Assembly: GCA_031772625.1 (NCBI GenBank)
Contig: CM062804.1
Coordinates: forward strand, 1,020,928,514-1,020,992,513
DNA length: 64,000 nt
Direction of reading: 5' to 3'
Source of the DNA: Pinus tabuliformis
Lineage: Eukaryota; Streptophyta; Pinopsida; Pinales; Pinaceae
In this document: one piece after another, positions 23,494 through 34,290 of the stretch
How the letters are laid out: every line of letters begins with the position of its first letter
Numbering within the stretch: the first letter of the stretch is position 1
Made by a program: the position numbers and the translations under genes
Notes under the pieces: generated by a model
The model's database searches: none
What the model saw: only the letters and a program-made list of their open reading frames with translations
Told to the model about the DNA's origin: nothing

Positions 23494-23964
23494 CACTTGG
23501 AGGAGGATGAAGATGGTCGTTGGACCATGGATTTTGATCGCGCAGTAGGTAGTGATGGTGCTGGAATTGGTGTGTGGATTCGAAGTCCATTTTCCGCTCA
23601 AGATAAGGTTCCAAGCAAGGTGAGAGTATGTTCCTACAAACTAGCATTTTACTGTTCTAATAATGAAGCGGAATATGAGGCTCTCATTGCTGGCCTTAAG
23701 ATTCTTCGTAAGCTGAAAGCAAAAAGAATTGCAGTATATGGTGATTCAGAGTTGGTGATAAAGCAGGTGAAAGGTGAATTTCAAGCCAAGCATCCTCGCA
23801 TGAGAGCATATCGAAATGCAGTTTTAGATATTTTGAAACTCTTTTCTGATCATACTTTGACGTGTGTGCCTTGCATACAAAATGGTGTTGCTGATGGACT
23901 GGCTAAGGCAGCAAGCAATTTAAAAATTCCAATGAATTCAACAACAAATTCGAGATTCATGTGA
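23494..23964 (+). pseudogene. Archaeal-type RNase H (aRNH) domain placed before RT
   Basis: WTMDFDRAVGSDGAGIGVWI, then NNEAEYEALIAGLKIL, then AVYGDSELVIKQV, and NGVADGLAKAA near the end. These are the four catalytic-residue blocks (D, E, D, D) of the archaeal-type RNase H found as a second RNase H in plant Tat elements, and all four acidic residues are present. In the Tat elements I know, this domain follows the gypsy RNase H and precedes integrase; here it lies between protease and RT. It shares the protease frame and is about 157 codons long. Confidence 0.85.
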
Positions 23965-25094
23965 AACACCGCCCAACTGTTCCAGATAATCAGCGATGTT
24001 GGCAAGTCTTTTAGGATGATGAGGAGATTAATGATTTTATGCATAATAAGGGTAAGTTTAAAGATACCTCCATAGATACGGAACATGATGATGGTAATGT
24101 TGATATACAAGTAAATCAAATGGACGTGCTGCAACTTAAAAATAACATCATTCCTAAGGGATTGATTCCTTTGGAGGAGTTGTTTGACCAAGATGATGTG
24201 GCCCGCAAACCGACATTGAGACCGATTGAAAAGGGTGTTGAAGAGGTAAACATTGGGACAGTCAAAAATCCCAAGATGGTAAAGCTATCAAAGTCATTAT
24301 CACCAAAGGTAAAGGAAGAGTATGTCAGATTGTTGTCTTCATTTTCTAATGCTTTTGCTTGGGATTACTCAAATCTGAAAACATATGACACTAATATCAT
24401 TCAGCATACTATCCCTATAAAACCAAATCAGAAGCCTTTCCGTCAAAAGTTGAGGAGAATCAATCCTAAGCTGCTGCCATTGATAGAAAAAGAAGTGAAC
24501 ATGTTGTATAAGTCCGGAATCATTGTGCCTATAAGATTTTCCGATTGGATATCAAATTTGGTACCCGTAAGAAAGAAAACCGGTGAGATCCGTTTATGTA
24601 TTGACTTCAGAAATTTGAATAAGGTATCCTTAAAAGACAATTATCCGCTACCCAAAATGGACCATATATTGCAACGAGTAGTTGGAGCATCAAGGATGTC
24701 ACTACTCGACGACTATTCGGGATACAATCAATTTTTAGTGCATGAATATGATCGTGACAAAACTGTGTTCACCACTCCATGGGGAACATTTCATTATGCA
24801 AAGATGCCGTTCAATTTGAAAAATGCAAGTGCCACTTTTCAGCGTGCAATGGATATGGCTTTTGCCAATGAGAAATATGTATTTTTAGTTGTTTACCTTG
24901 ATGATTTAACCGTGTTTTCAAATTCTGATGAGGAGCATTTATATCATTTGAAAATCATTTTCCAAAAGTGGAGTAAATATGGCATTTCGTTGAATCCAAA
25001 AAAGAGCCTTTTCACTGTGGATGAAGGTAAGCTACTTGGCCACATCATATTAAAAGACGACATTCATGTTGACCCTGCACGTGTTGAGGCCATC
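23965..25094 (+). pseudogene. Reverse transcriptase of the Tat-like element
   Basis: The open part is 24039-25094, in a different frame from the aRNH (shift near 23930-24000). The linker holds PKGLIPLEELFDQDDV. The RT includes IRLCIDFRNLNKVSLKDNYPL, SLLDDYSGYNQF with the first catalytic D, TPWGTFHYAKMPFNLKNAS, and VYLDDLTVFS with the YLDD box, then LGHIILKDDIHVDP. A TAG at 25095 and another at 25131 interrupt the thumb/connection; both sit where CAG is expected. Confidence 0.88.
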
Positions 25095-25097
25095 TAG

Positions 25098-26063
25098 CAG
25101 ATTGAACAGCCCCGGAACAAGAAAGAAATATAGTCATTTAATGGCAAATTGAATTTTCTGCGTCGTTTTATTCCAAATCTTGCCGAGCATCTTAGCAAAA
25201 TCACGAACATGCTGAAAAAGGACAGTCAGTTAAAGTGGACAGAAGAGGCGGTGAAATCATTCAATTTGGTAAAATTAGCTCTTTCTTCAGCCCCTACTTT
25301 AATTAGCCTGGATTTTACACAGGACTTCATTTTGTTTTCATTTGCTTATGAGCACACTTTGGCAGCTGTATTAATGCAAAAAAGGGATGGAGTTGAGAAG
25401 CCTATTTCCTTTTTCAGTCGTATTATAAGGGACGGAGCATTGAAATACAACATTATTGAAAAACAAGCACTTGCGCTTGTAAAGGCATTGAAATATTTCC
25501 ATGTGTATATATTGCATTCCCACATTATAGCATATGTTCCTAACGCAGCGGTAAAAGATGTTTTGGTACAGGCAGATCCAGAAGGAAGGCAGGGTAAGTG
25601 GATTGCTGCGTTGTTAGAGTATGATGTGGAGATTAAACCAGCCAAGCTGATCAAAGGTCAAGGACTCGCCAAATTAATGGTTGAAACAAATCTGCATGTT
25701 CTAGATATAAATTTGATTGCTGCTATGTCCGATGAAGATGAGAAGAGTCATGTGAATCAGGTATCTGATATTTTTGTTTCTTCCCCTTGGTATACTGACA
25801 TTATATACGTACTTCAAAATTTGTCTTCACCTCCCGGGATGCCTAAAAATAAGAGTAGAACATTGAAATTGAAAGTTGCCAAATTTTGCATCCTTAATTC
25901 TGCATTATATTGGAAAGACCTTGGTGGAATGTTGCTGAATTGTTTGGTAGAGGAGGAAGCTAAACGAGTTGTGGAGGATTTTCATAGAGGTGACTGCGGG
26001 GGCCATCTGTTTTGGAAAACCACAACGAATAAGATTCTAAGGGCAGGTTTTTACAGCGAATAA
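25098..26063 (+). pseudogene. Degenerate gypsy RNase H and start of integrase, Tat-like element
   Basis: Same frame as RT. NFLRRFIPNLAEHL is followed by an RNase H-fold domain (about 25310-25670) in which the usual catalytic aspartates are missing: FSFAYEHTLAAVL stands where DAS..IGAVL is normal, and YVPNAAVKDVL where TDH..L is normal; EKQALALV keeps the glutamate. This is the catalytically dead, connection-like RNase H typical of Tat elements. An acidic linker and the first part of the integrase zinc domain (VVEDFHRGDCGGHLF) follow. The element is cut off at about 26063 and the rest of integrase and the 3' LTR are absent. Confidence 0.85.
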
Positions 26064-26668
26064 GACCTTTGGGAGTCTCAAATACCTTGGAATGATTGTC
26101 CAAGACTTTTTGGAGATCTGGAGCAATAGATGATTCCAATGTGGAAACATCTAGCGAACATAATTGTGCAATTACACCTCTTTGCTCCTTTTTTAGAAGC
26201 TTAGTCATGCCATTAGAGCTGATTATCTTTCCTGGTTTCCCTGCAATACCCCTTAATTCAACTTCCTTTCCTTCCACAGAAAATTTCATGAAAAGTTCTT
26301 GAAAATTAAAAGCTATTGTACCCAAGGATTGTAGCCATTGAACTCCTAGTACAACATCGGCACCTCCCATTGGAATGGAAAGCATTGGGCTAGTCAATAC
26401 ATATTCTCCCATGGATAGCTTGATATTATGGCACTTTCCAGAGAAATTTATTGTTCCTCCATTCGCAATCATCACTTGACACTCTGGTGTTGGATATAGG
26501 AATAAATTCAATTCTTTTGCTACCCTATAATGAATAAAATTGTGGGTGCTTCCTGAATCAATCAACACTATTACCTTTTTCTTCTTGATTTGTCCTTCTA
26601 TCTTGATGGTTTGAGGAGTGGTAATTCCCGCCAATGCATTACAAGATATGGTCGGATTTATTTGTTCT
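26064..26668 (-). pseudogene. Protease fragment of a different gypsy element
   Basis: The minus strand is open through VIVLIDSGSTHNFIHYRVAKEL (intact DSG triad), CQVMIANGG, MLSIPMGGADVVLGVQWL (the flap/ILG block), then the spacer to RT with VFETPKGL. No RT follows because the fragment ends against the Tat-like element at 26063. On the other side it ends near 26669, where the host-like duplicate begins; the open frame past that point is chance. The orientation and sequence differ from both neighbouring gypsy elements. Confidence 0.85.
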
Positions 26669-26669
26669 T

Positions 26670-26950
26670 CATAGCCCGGTGCTTGCTCCATAATTGGCTT
26701 TTGTGTTCCGTTATCGAGCGATGGACTTATGCCGCAGGGTTTCTGAGTCACATCATTTGTTTTACACATTGTCTCCCAATGCAGCATCCATTCTCCCAGA
26801 TTATTCCCGCTGTGTAGACATTGAATTTAAGGGCTTCAGAATCACCACAAACCTTGAAAATATCATGTCTATCAATGTGGATTCATCGTAAGCACAAAAT
26901 TTTCTTGGCTGACTCTGTTTTAAAGTCATCATCAAATGCATGTGTCATTA
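26670..26950 (+). pseudogene. Copy of a host-like first exon, left half of an interrupted duplicate
   Basis: Aligns to the minus strand of 57880-58215. An ATG at 26721 opens a frame beginning MDLCRRVSESHHLFY and running NIMSINVDSS to a TAA at 26889. The intact counterpart has a few extra codons and a GTAAGC splice donor at this point; here a deletion removes the donor and creates the stop. The copy is split by the copia composite at 26951 and continues at 33957. The protein is not recognised. Confidence 0.7.
26946..26950. repeat. Target-site duplication CATTA, left
   Basis: CATTA precedes the TGTTGGTGTACATG terminus; the partner is at 33957-33961. The uninterrupted copy near 57926-57932 carries the site once. 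Confidence 0.9.
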
Positions 26951-27258
26951 TGTTGGTGTACATGCACTTAGACTAGCTGTGTTGGTGTACATGCACCTAG
27001 ATTAGCTCCAGTTAACTTATTGCTTGCATGTGGCATATGTACACATTAACATAAGATAAAGCACACTTAGCTTTAGTTAGCTTTAGTTATTGCATGTACA
27101 ACTAAGCTTAACTTAGTTGCTTTTATGTATTTATTCTAAAACTAATATTGTAGAATCAATTTTCATTCTTTTCTCAATTCTTGCTCGCTTCCTTCCTTCT
27201 CTTGCATGCTTGTTTATTGTTTTGCAGATCTAGATCTGTGTATTTCAAAAATCTTACA
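26951..27258 (+). repeat. 5' LTR of the copia composite
   Basis: 308 bp, TGTTGGTGTACATGCAC to AAAATCTTACA. It contains an internal short repeat: GTTGGTGTACATGCAC occurs twice within the first 50 bp. The PBS follows immediately. Confidence 0.92.
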
Positions 27259-27270
27259 TGGTATCAGAGC
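27259..27270 (+). promoter_or_regulatory. Primer-binding site, initiator tRNA-Met
   Basis: TGGTATCAGAGC abuts the 5' LTR end. Confidence 0.95.
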
Positions 27271-27342
27271 ACAGGGATTTGTAATCAGTGCACAAGCAAT
27301 TTTTTTTGCAGGTTCAGAAGATTGAAGCAACAACAAAGAATG

Positions 27343-28163
27343 GAGTCTAAATTGGAGTTTCCACAATCGGCAATTCTCACTCCATATAATTATTTCGAAT
27401 GGAAGCCAAAGATTCAACTTCATCTCAGAAGTAGAGGCTTATTTTGAATAACCATGGAAATGGAAGTTGAACCAACATCGGCAATGGAGAAAACAAGATA
27501 TTTCAATCGCATGGACGAGGCCTTAAGAATCCTATGTTTATCTATTTCTCCGGAACTGCTATTTCATGTTGAATCATGTTCAACTCCAAATGAAGTATGG
27601 AAAATTTTGGAAGGATTGTTTGGAAAACAGGATGAAATGCAAGGTCACATTCTCGAAAATGAGTTAAACTCATTAGATCCGAGAAACTTTGAGAACATTC
27701 AAGATTTTTTCACAAGGTATAAATCCTTGTTGGTTCATCTGAAGGGATGCGGGATCGACAAATCCAAGCAAGAAAATCAGTTGATTCTTTCCATTTTATC
27801 AAAACTTGGTCCAGAGTATGCAGTATTCGTCTCTACATTCAACACAGTCAGATCTGCAACTGGTGCAGCTTGGAAGATGCCCTCACTCGATTCTTTTATT
27901 CAGTCTTTGATGCATGAGCAAGATAAGCTCATCAAAATGGCACACTTAAAAATTCCAAAGCGCATGCACTTACTGTGCATGCAAAAGGAAAGGCAAATTC
28001 CAAAGACCATCGGAAAGGAAAAGGGAAGAAGGATCCTGATCCAAGAAAGGGAGGACATCCCAAACCCCCTGATGGATCATCTGGCTCAAAGGAAAGGAAA
28101 GGAACGAAAGGGCAATCAATGTGAAATTATTTCCACCGTGGTTTTCATCCTGAATCTACATGC
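27343..28163 (+). pseudogene. copia gag
   Basis: Starts MESKLEFPQSAILTPYNYFE with the FEWKPKIQLHLRSRGLF block of plant copia gags. A TGA at 27445-27447 stands where TGG is expected. The frame continues through MDEALRILCLSISPELL and PNEVWKILEGLFGKQDE to a basic region. A frameshift before 28160 separates it from a knuckle remnant in the next frame (YFHRGFHPESTC, with the second cysteine lost). Confidence 0.85.
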
Positions 28164-31055
28164 ATGAAGAAGACTATAGATCTTATGGCGCAGACACTCC
28201 AGCAACACAATCTTGGAGACCACATTCCTGAGAATGCTAAGAAGAAGTCTGGAGAAAAAGCACCAGATCCAAGAGGTAACGGGCATGCTTTGATTGCTCT
28301 TCATTCTGCACCACAAGAATGGATCATCGATTCAGGAGCTTCACATCATATGGCTTTTTCAAAGGAATCCTTTTCTTCTCTACATGCATACTCAGATCCT
28401 CCCATTCTCATGGGGGATAATTCTGCAGTTGCAGCAACTGGACAAGGAAGAGTGCAATTCGAAGATGGAAGTTTTGAAAATGTCTTGCATATTCCAAGGC
28501 TTTCTGTGAATCTTCTCTCAGTGTATCAGATGACACACACAGGCAGCGGAAGGAAAGTGGAATTTACCCCAGATTCCGTGAGCATTTATGACATGCAAAC
28601 CAATTTGAAGATTGCATCTGGCAAGGTAAATGATCAATCTCGTCTGTATACATTTTCTGATTTTGTTCCTCAATCAGATTCTATTTTGCTACTTACGCAT
28701 GCAAATGAAGAAAGTAGGATTTGGCACGAGAGATTTGGGCACTTGAATTTCAGATATATGCAACAGCTTAGTAAGCAAGGGATGGTCAAAGGATTGCCAA
28801 CCATTGAATTTTCAGATGGTGTTTGTAATGGATGTGCTCTTGGAAAGCATCCACAAGAAAAATTCGAGAAGGGGCATAAATGGAGAGCCTCTTCACCCTT
28901 GGAACTTGTACACAGTGATCTCATGGGTCCATTTCCGGTGCTTTCAATGAGAAAAGCAAGATATGTGTTGTCATTTATAGATGATTACACGAGATTCACT
29001 TGGGTTTACTTCTTGAAACTCAAGTCTAAAGTTTTTCAACATCTAAAGATTTTCAAAGCGCATGCGGAAAATCAGCTGGAAAACGCATCAAAATACTCCG
29101 CACAGATAATGGGACGGAATATGTCAACAAAGATATCAAGAATCTTTGTGATGAAGCAGGCATACAGTTGCAGCATACAATTCCTTACACTCCACAACAA
29201 AATGGCGTGGCTGAAAGGAAAAATCGATCTTTGAAAGAGATGGCTAATTGCATGTTGCATGCAAGATCTCTTCTGTCCAAATTGTGGGTCGAAGCTATTA
29301 ATTGTGCCTCATACATCCAGAACAGATCTCCTCATAAATCTGTTACTGGAAAAACACCTTTTGAGGCTTGGACTGGCATGCAACCTGAAGTTAGTCATTT
29401 CCGCATTTTTGGATCTCGAGCATGGGCCCGCATTCCTCCAGAGAAGAGAAAGGATTTGGAGCCTCAAAGCAAAGCATGCATGTTTGTTGGATATTCTGAT
29501 GAAGTCAAAGGGTACAGATTGCTTGATATCCACACTGAAGAGCTCTTTATTGAAAGGAGTGTAAAGTTTGACGAAGATATTTCGCATGCACCAATAGATG
29601 AACGTGTTACCAAATTTTCATCACCACTCATTGATGAGTATGCAGATGAAACTTCAGACCAACATTCTGATGAAGATGAGTCTTTTCCTGTGACCCCTGT
29701 CAGACCACCAGTTGTTGAACATCGAGTTCATACTTCTGCATGTAGTTCGGAAGATTCTCGACCACCTTCAACACAAAAATGGCGCAGCATGAGTGATATC
29801 CTTGATGATCCTGCCTCTATCCCTCTGTTTGAGGAAGATCCGCAAGCACTCTTAGCTATGGAGCCATCCATGCCCATGCATGCTTATATGATGCATGGAT
29901 CTGATCCACAAACTTATGCAGAAGCAAATGGGCATCCTGAATGGGAAGCCGCCATGGATGAGGAATATAACTCTCTCATTGAGAACCAGACTTGGGATTT
30001 GGTTCCGCTACCTTCAAATCGCAAACTTGTGAGATGCAAGTGGGTTTACCGGACCAAGAAAGCATCAAATGGCCAAGTTAGTCGATATAAGGCAGGATTG
30101 GTAGCAAAAGGTTTTCAGCAAGTACATGGTGTTGACTATGATGAGACTTTTGCTCCAGTGGCAAAAATGGATTCCATTCGGCTAGCTCTCTCCATTGCAG
30201 CAGCAAGAGGATGGGAGGTGCATCATATGGAGGTGAAGAATGCCTTTCTTCATGGTGATCTCGAGGAGGAAATATACATGGAGCAGCCACCGGGATACAT
30301 GCAGAATTCATCTCTGGTATGCAAACTAAAGAAGTCTCTCTATGGCCTCAAGCAGGCACCTAGAGCATGGTATGCAAAGATGGATTCTTATTTATTATCT
30401 CAAAATTTTGGACGCTGCAAATCTGATTCCAATGTTTATTTTCTGAAGAAAATTGACTCCTTGTTGATCATAGTACTCTACGTAGATGATCTTTTGATAA
30501 CAGGTGGTTCAGCTTCTGTCATTACTAACATCAAAACTGCATTGCATAAGCGGTTTTCTATGACAGATATGGGCTTGCTAAATTTCTTCCTTGGACTAGA
30601 GATCCATCAGCGTGATTCTGGCATTACCATTTCTCAACCAAAATATGCTAGAGATATTTTGGCACGATTTCACATGAGTGACTGCAAGCCAGCAGCCACA
30701 CCTTTCTTATCATGGATAAAGCTTGAGAATGGGAAAGACACACCATTGGTTGATTGCACATTGTATCGCCAGCTTGTGGGAAGTCTTCTTTATCTCACTC
30801 ACTCTCGTCCTGATCTCTCCTATGCTGTCGGAGCAGTTTCCAGATACATGCAGGAGCCACATGAGTTACACTGGAATGCTGCAAAGCGCATCCTTTGATA
30901 TGTCCAGGGGAAATCACCTATGGGATTCGTTATGTAGCCAATTATTCTTTGAATCTCATCGGGTTCACAGATTCAAACTGGGCTGGCGACACCATTGATC
31001 GCAAGTCTACTTCCGGTTATGTACTTAGTTTGGGATCCAGCCCAATTTGTTGGTC
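28164..31055 (+). pseudogene. copia pol, forward copy (protease, integrase, RT, RNase H)
   Basis: 28164-29234 has protease (EWIIDSGASHHM), the integrase zinc domain (HERFGHLNFR...VCNGCALGK) and part of the core (LVHSDLMGPF; FIDDYTRFTWVYFLK). A one-base deletion near 29078, absent in the inverted copy, shifts the frame. 29168-30898 continues with PYTPQQNGVAERKNRSLKEM, the GYSDEVKGYRLLD and EWEAAMDEEYNSLIENQTW blocks, and RT with WVYRTKKASNGQ, FAPVAKMDSIRLAL, KNAFLHGDLEEE and LYVDDLLITGG. A TGA at 30896 stands where the other copy has CGA. RNase H (FTDSNWAGDTIDRKSTSGY) is cut at WSS by the inversion junction. Confidence 0.9.
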
Positions 31056-31123
31056 AAGTTAACTGGAGCTAATCTAGGTGCATGTACACCAACACAGCTA
31101 GTCTAAGTGCATGTACACCAACA
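31056..31123 (-). repeat. Inverted LTR start fragment
   Basis: Reverse complement of the first 66 or so bases of the copia LTR, both internal GTTGGTGTACATGCAC copies included. It joins the forward RNase H at the microhomology AAGT and joins the PPT of the inverted copy at 31124. Confidence 0.9.
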
Positions 31124-31131
31124 CCCCCCTT
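31124..31131 (-). promoter_or_regulatory. Polypurine tract of the inverted copia copy
   Basis: Reads AAGGGGGG on the minus strand, directly before the TGTTGG LTR start. This confirms that the minus-strand segment keeps a normal 3' end structure. Confidence 0.85.
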
Positions 31132-33664
31132 AAGCATAACTTAGGTGAGTGTGATGCAAAATGAATGAGTCTCGGCAACACGGCCATTTTAGGTACCCAT
31201 ATACAATGCATAAAAAGGAGGTAAGAGGGAAAACCCAGTGGGAAGAAAACCCCCCCTCAAAATATAATGCAAAAGTAGAGAAAAGACAATTGCTAGGTAG
31301 TCGTTTCCTTCACCCCGAGACGATCTCGCAGGAATCGAAACTTCTGCTCAGTGAAAGTCTTGGTGAAGATGTCAGCAATCTGCTCGGAACTAGGACAGTA
31401 CTGAAGATCGATGATCCCATCATGAATGAGTTCTCTAATGAAGTGCATGTGGATCTCAATATGTTTGGTACGCTGCCGCTGCACTACATCTCTGCAAAAC
31501 TTTAGCGTACTTTGATTATCACACCAGATGACAGTTGGATGATGGACACTAATCCCAAGCTTAGATAGGAAATGTTGTAGCCAAATTGCCTGAATAGTGG
31601 CATTGACTGCTTCTCTATACTCGGCCTCTGCTGATGATAAAGAAATGGCAGCCTACTTCTTACTTGACCAACAAATTGGGCCGGATCCCAAACTAAGTAC
31701 ATAACCGGAAGTAGACTTGCGATCAATGGTGTCGCCAGCCCAGTCTGAATCTGTGAACCCGATGAGATTCAAAGAACAATTGGCTGCATAATGAATCCCA
31801 TAGGTGATTGTCCCCTGGACATATCGAAGGATGCGCTTTGCAGCATTCCAGTGTAACTCATGTGGCTCCTGCATGTATCTGGAAACTACTCCGACAGCAT
31901 AGGAGAGATCAGGACGGGAGTGAGTGAGATAAAGAAGACTTCCCACAAGCTGGCGATACAATTTGCAATCAACCAATGGTGTGTCTTTGCCATTCTCAAG
32001 CTTTATCCCTGATAAGAAAGGTGTGGCTGCTGGCTTGCAGTCACTCATGTGAAATCGTGCCAAAAGATCTCTAGCATATTTTGGTTGAGAAATGGTAATG
32101 CCAGAATCACGCTGATGGATCTCTAGTCCAAGGAATAAATTTAGCAAGCCAATGTCTGTCATAGAAAACCGCTTATGCAATGCAGTTTTGATGTTAGTAA
32201 TGACAGAAGCTGAACTACCCGTTATCAAAAGATCATCTACGTAGAGTACTATGATCAACAAGGAGTCAATTTTCTTTAGAAAATAAACATTGGAATCAGA
32301 TTTGCAGCGTACAAAATTTTGAGATAACAAATAAGAATCCATCTTTGCATACCATGCTCTAGGTGCCTGCTTGAGGCCATAGAGAAACTTCTTTAGTTTG
32401 CATACCAGAGATGAATTCTGCATGTATCCCGGTGACTGCTCCATGTAGATTTCCTCCTCGAGATCACCATGAAGAAAGGCATTCTTCACATCCATATGAT
32501 GCACCTCCCATCCTCTTGCTGCTGCAATGGAGAGAGCTAGCCGAATGGAATCCATTTTTGCCACTGGAGCAAAAGTCTCATCATAGTCAACACCATGTAC
32601 TTGCTGAAAACCTTTTGCTACCAATCGTGCCTTAGATCGACTAACTTGGCCATTTGATGCTTTCTTGGTCCGGTAAACCCACTTGCATCTCACAAGTTTG
32701 CGATTTGAAGGTAGTGGAACCAAATCCCAAGTCTGGTGCTCAATGAGAGAGTTATATTCCTCATCCATGGCGGCTTCCCATTCAGGATGCCCATTTGCTT
32801 CTGCATAAGTTTGTGGATCAGATCCATGCATCATATAAGCATGCATGGGCATGGATGGCTCCATAGCTAAGAGTGCTTGGAGATCTTCCTCAAACAGAGG
32901 GATAGAGGCAGGATCATCAAGGATATCACTCATGCTGCACCATTTTTGTGTTGAAGGTGGTCGAGAATCTTCCGAACTACATGCAGAAGTATGATCTTGA
33001 TGTTCAACAACTGGTGGTCTAACAAGGGTCACAGGAAAAGACTCATCTTCATCAGAATGCTGGTCTAAAGTTTCATCTGCATACTCATCAATGAGTGGTG
33101 ATGAAAATTTGGTAACAAGTTCATCTACTGGTGCATGCGAAATATCTTCGTCAAACTTTACACTCCTTTCAATAAATAGCTCTTCAGTGTGGATATCAAG
33201 CAATCTGTACCCTTTGACTTTATCAAAATATCCAACAAACATGCATGCTTTGCTTTGAGGCTCCAAAGCCTTTCTCTTCTTTGGAGGAATTCGAGCCCAT
33301 GCTCGAGATCCAAAAATGCGGAAATGACTAACTTCAGGTTGCATGCCAGTCCAAGCCTCAAAAGGTGTTTTTCCAGTAACAGATTTATGAGGAGATCTGT
33401 TCTGGATGTATGAGGCACATTTAATAGCTTCGGCCCACAATTTGGATGGAAGAGATCTTGTATGCAACATGCAATTAGCCATCTCTTTCAAAGATCGATT
33501 TTTCCTTTCAGCCACGCCATTTTGCTGTGGAGTGTAAGGAACTGTATGCTACAACTGTATGCCTGCTTCATCACAAAGATTCTTGATATCTTTGTTGACA
33601 TATTCCGTCCCATTATCTGTGCGGAGTATTTTGATGCGTTTTCCAAACTGATTTTCCGAATGCG
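31132..33664 (-). pseudogene. copia pol, inverted copy (integrase part, RT, RNase H)
   Basis: The minus strand is open from 33515 to 31653 (620 codons): MAERKNRSLKEMANCML, RT with KNAFLHGDLEEEIYM and LYVDDLLITG, then RNase H with LIGFTDSDWAGDTIDRKSTSG and PICWSSKK. A TAG at 31650-31652 stands where CAG is usual; beyond it ISLSSAEAEYREA and the tail with IHMHFIRELIHDG and QIADIFTKTF can be followed to about 31293. The upstream end is cut in integrase near 33664. It lacks the one-base deletion of the forward copy near 29078 and is the better-preserved RT. Confidence 0.9.
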
Positions 33665-33956
33665 CTTAGACTAGCTGTGTTGGTGTACATGCACCTAAAT
33701 TAGCTCGAGTTAACGTATTGCTTGCATGTGGCACATGTACACATTAACATAAGATAAAGCACACTTAGCTTTAGTTATCTTTAGTTATTGCATGTACAAC
33801 TAAGCTTAACTTAGTTGCTTTTATGTATTTATTCTAAAACTAATATTGTAGAATCAATTTTCATTCTTTTCTCAATTCTTGTTTGCTTCCTTCCTTCTCT
33901 TGCAAGCTTGTTTATTGTTTTTCAGATCTAGATCTGTGTATCTCAAAAATCTTACA
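33665..33956 (+). repeat. 3' LTR of the copia composite, lacking its first bases
   Basis: Matches the 5' LTR from about base 15 to the end (AAAATCTTACA), with roughly 4% differences. It joins the inverted pol at an imperfect microhomology and is followed by the TSD CATTA (33957-33961). Confidence 0.9.
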
Positions 33957-34290
33957 CATTAAGAGATTGTTCAGATTCCATTCAATTTCTTCTAAAAGTG
34001 GGTAAGCTTCTCCCTTATCTTTCAATCTGTTTCGTAAATAATATAAGGGGTTGTTTCTGGATTAGCTATCTCAGGTTTTGCGCTGAATTATTGATGCAAT
34101 CTACATTAACTATTTCTAGATTAAGCATATTACATCCAAGGCCCACATAATGCTCTTCATTGATTTATTTTCTCATTCGTGACTTTCTCTTCAGTGATAT
34201 AATTTACCAGTCGTAGTTGAATCCTGAAACCTGCCTATTATCCATAAATATATATCAGTTATTTTGTTACCATTTTCATTCCCTGCGTGG
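33957..34290 (+). pseudogene. Right half of the interrupted host-like duplicate
   Basis: Continues the match to the minus strand of 57575-57930 (for example AGTGGGTAAGCTTCTCCCTT and TGATTTATTTTNTCATTCGTGACTT, with substitutions). By comparison with the intact copy this is intron sequence. Homology stops near CATTTTCATTCC at about 34285. Confidence 0.75.

Larger units (their letters stand above)
26951..33956. mobile_element. Ty1/copia composite with inverted pol duplication
   Basis: One 7006-bp unit between a single pair of CATTA duplications. Order: 5' LTR (+), PBS, gag-pol (+) to within RNase H, then an inverted segment made of 66 nt of LTR start, PPT, RNase H, RT and part of integrase (all minus), then an LTR (+) missing about its first 14 nt. 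Both internal junctions show short microhomology: AAGT at 31056-31059, and an imperfect ATGC(G/A)CTT at about 33660-33667. The two pol copies differ by a few percent, similar to the LTR-LTR difference. Confidence 0.88.

Noticed and set aside
26670..26787. N-terminal extension of the minus-strand protease frame
   Set aside because: This part aligns to the host-like exon copy at 58 kb on the opposite strand; the open frame across it is chance.
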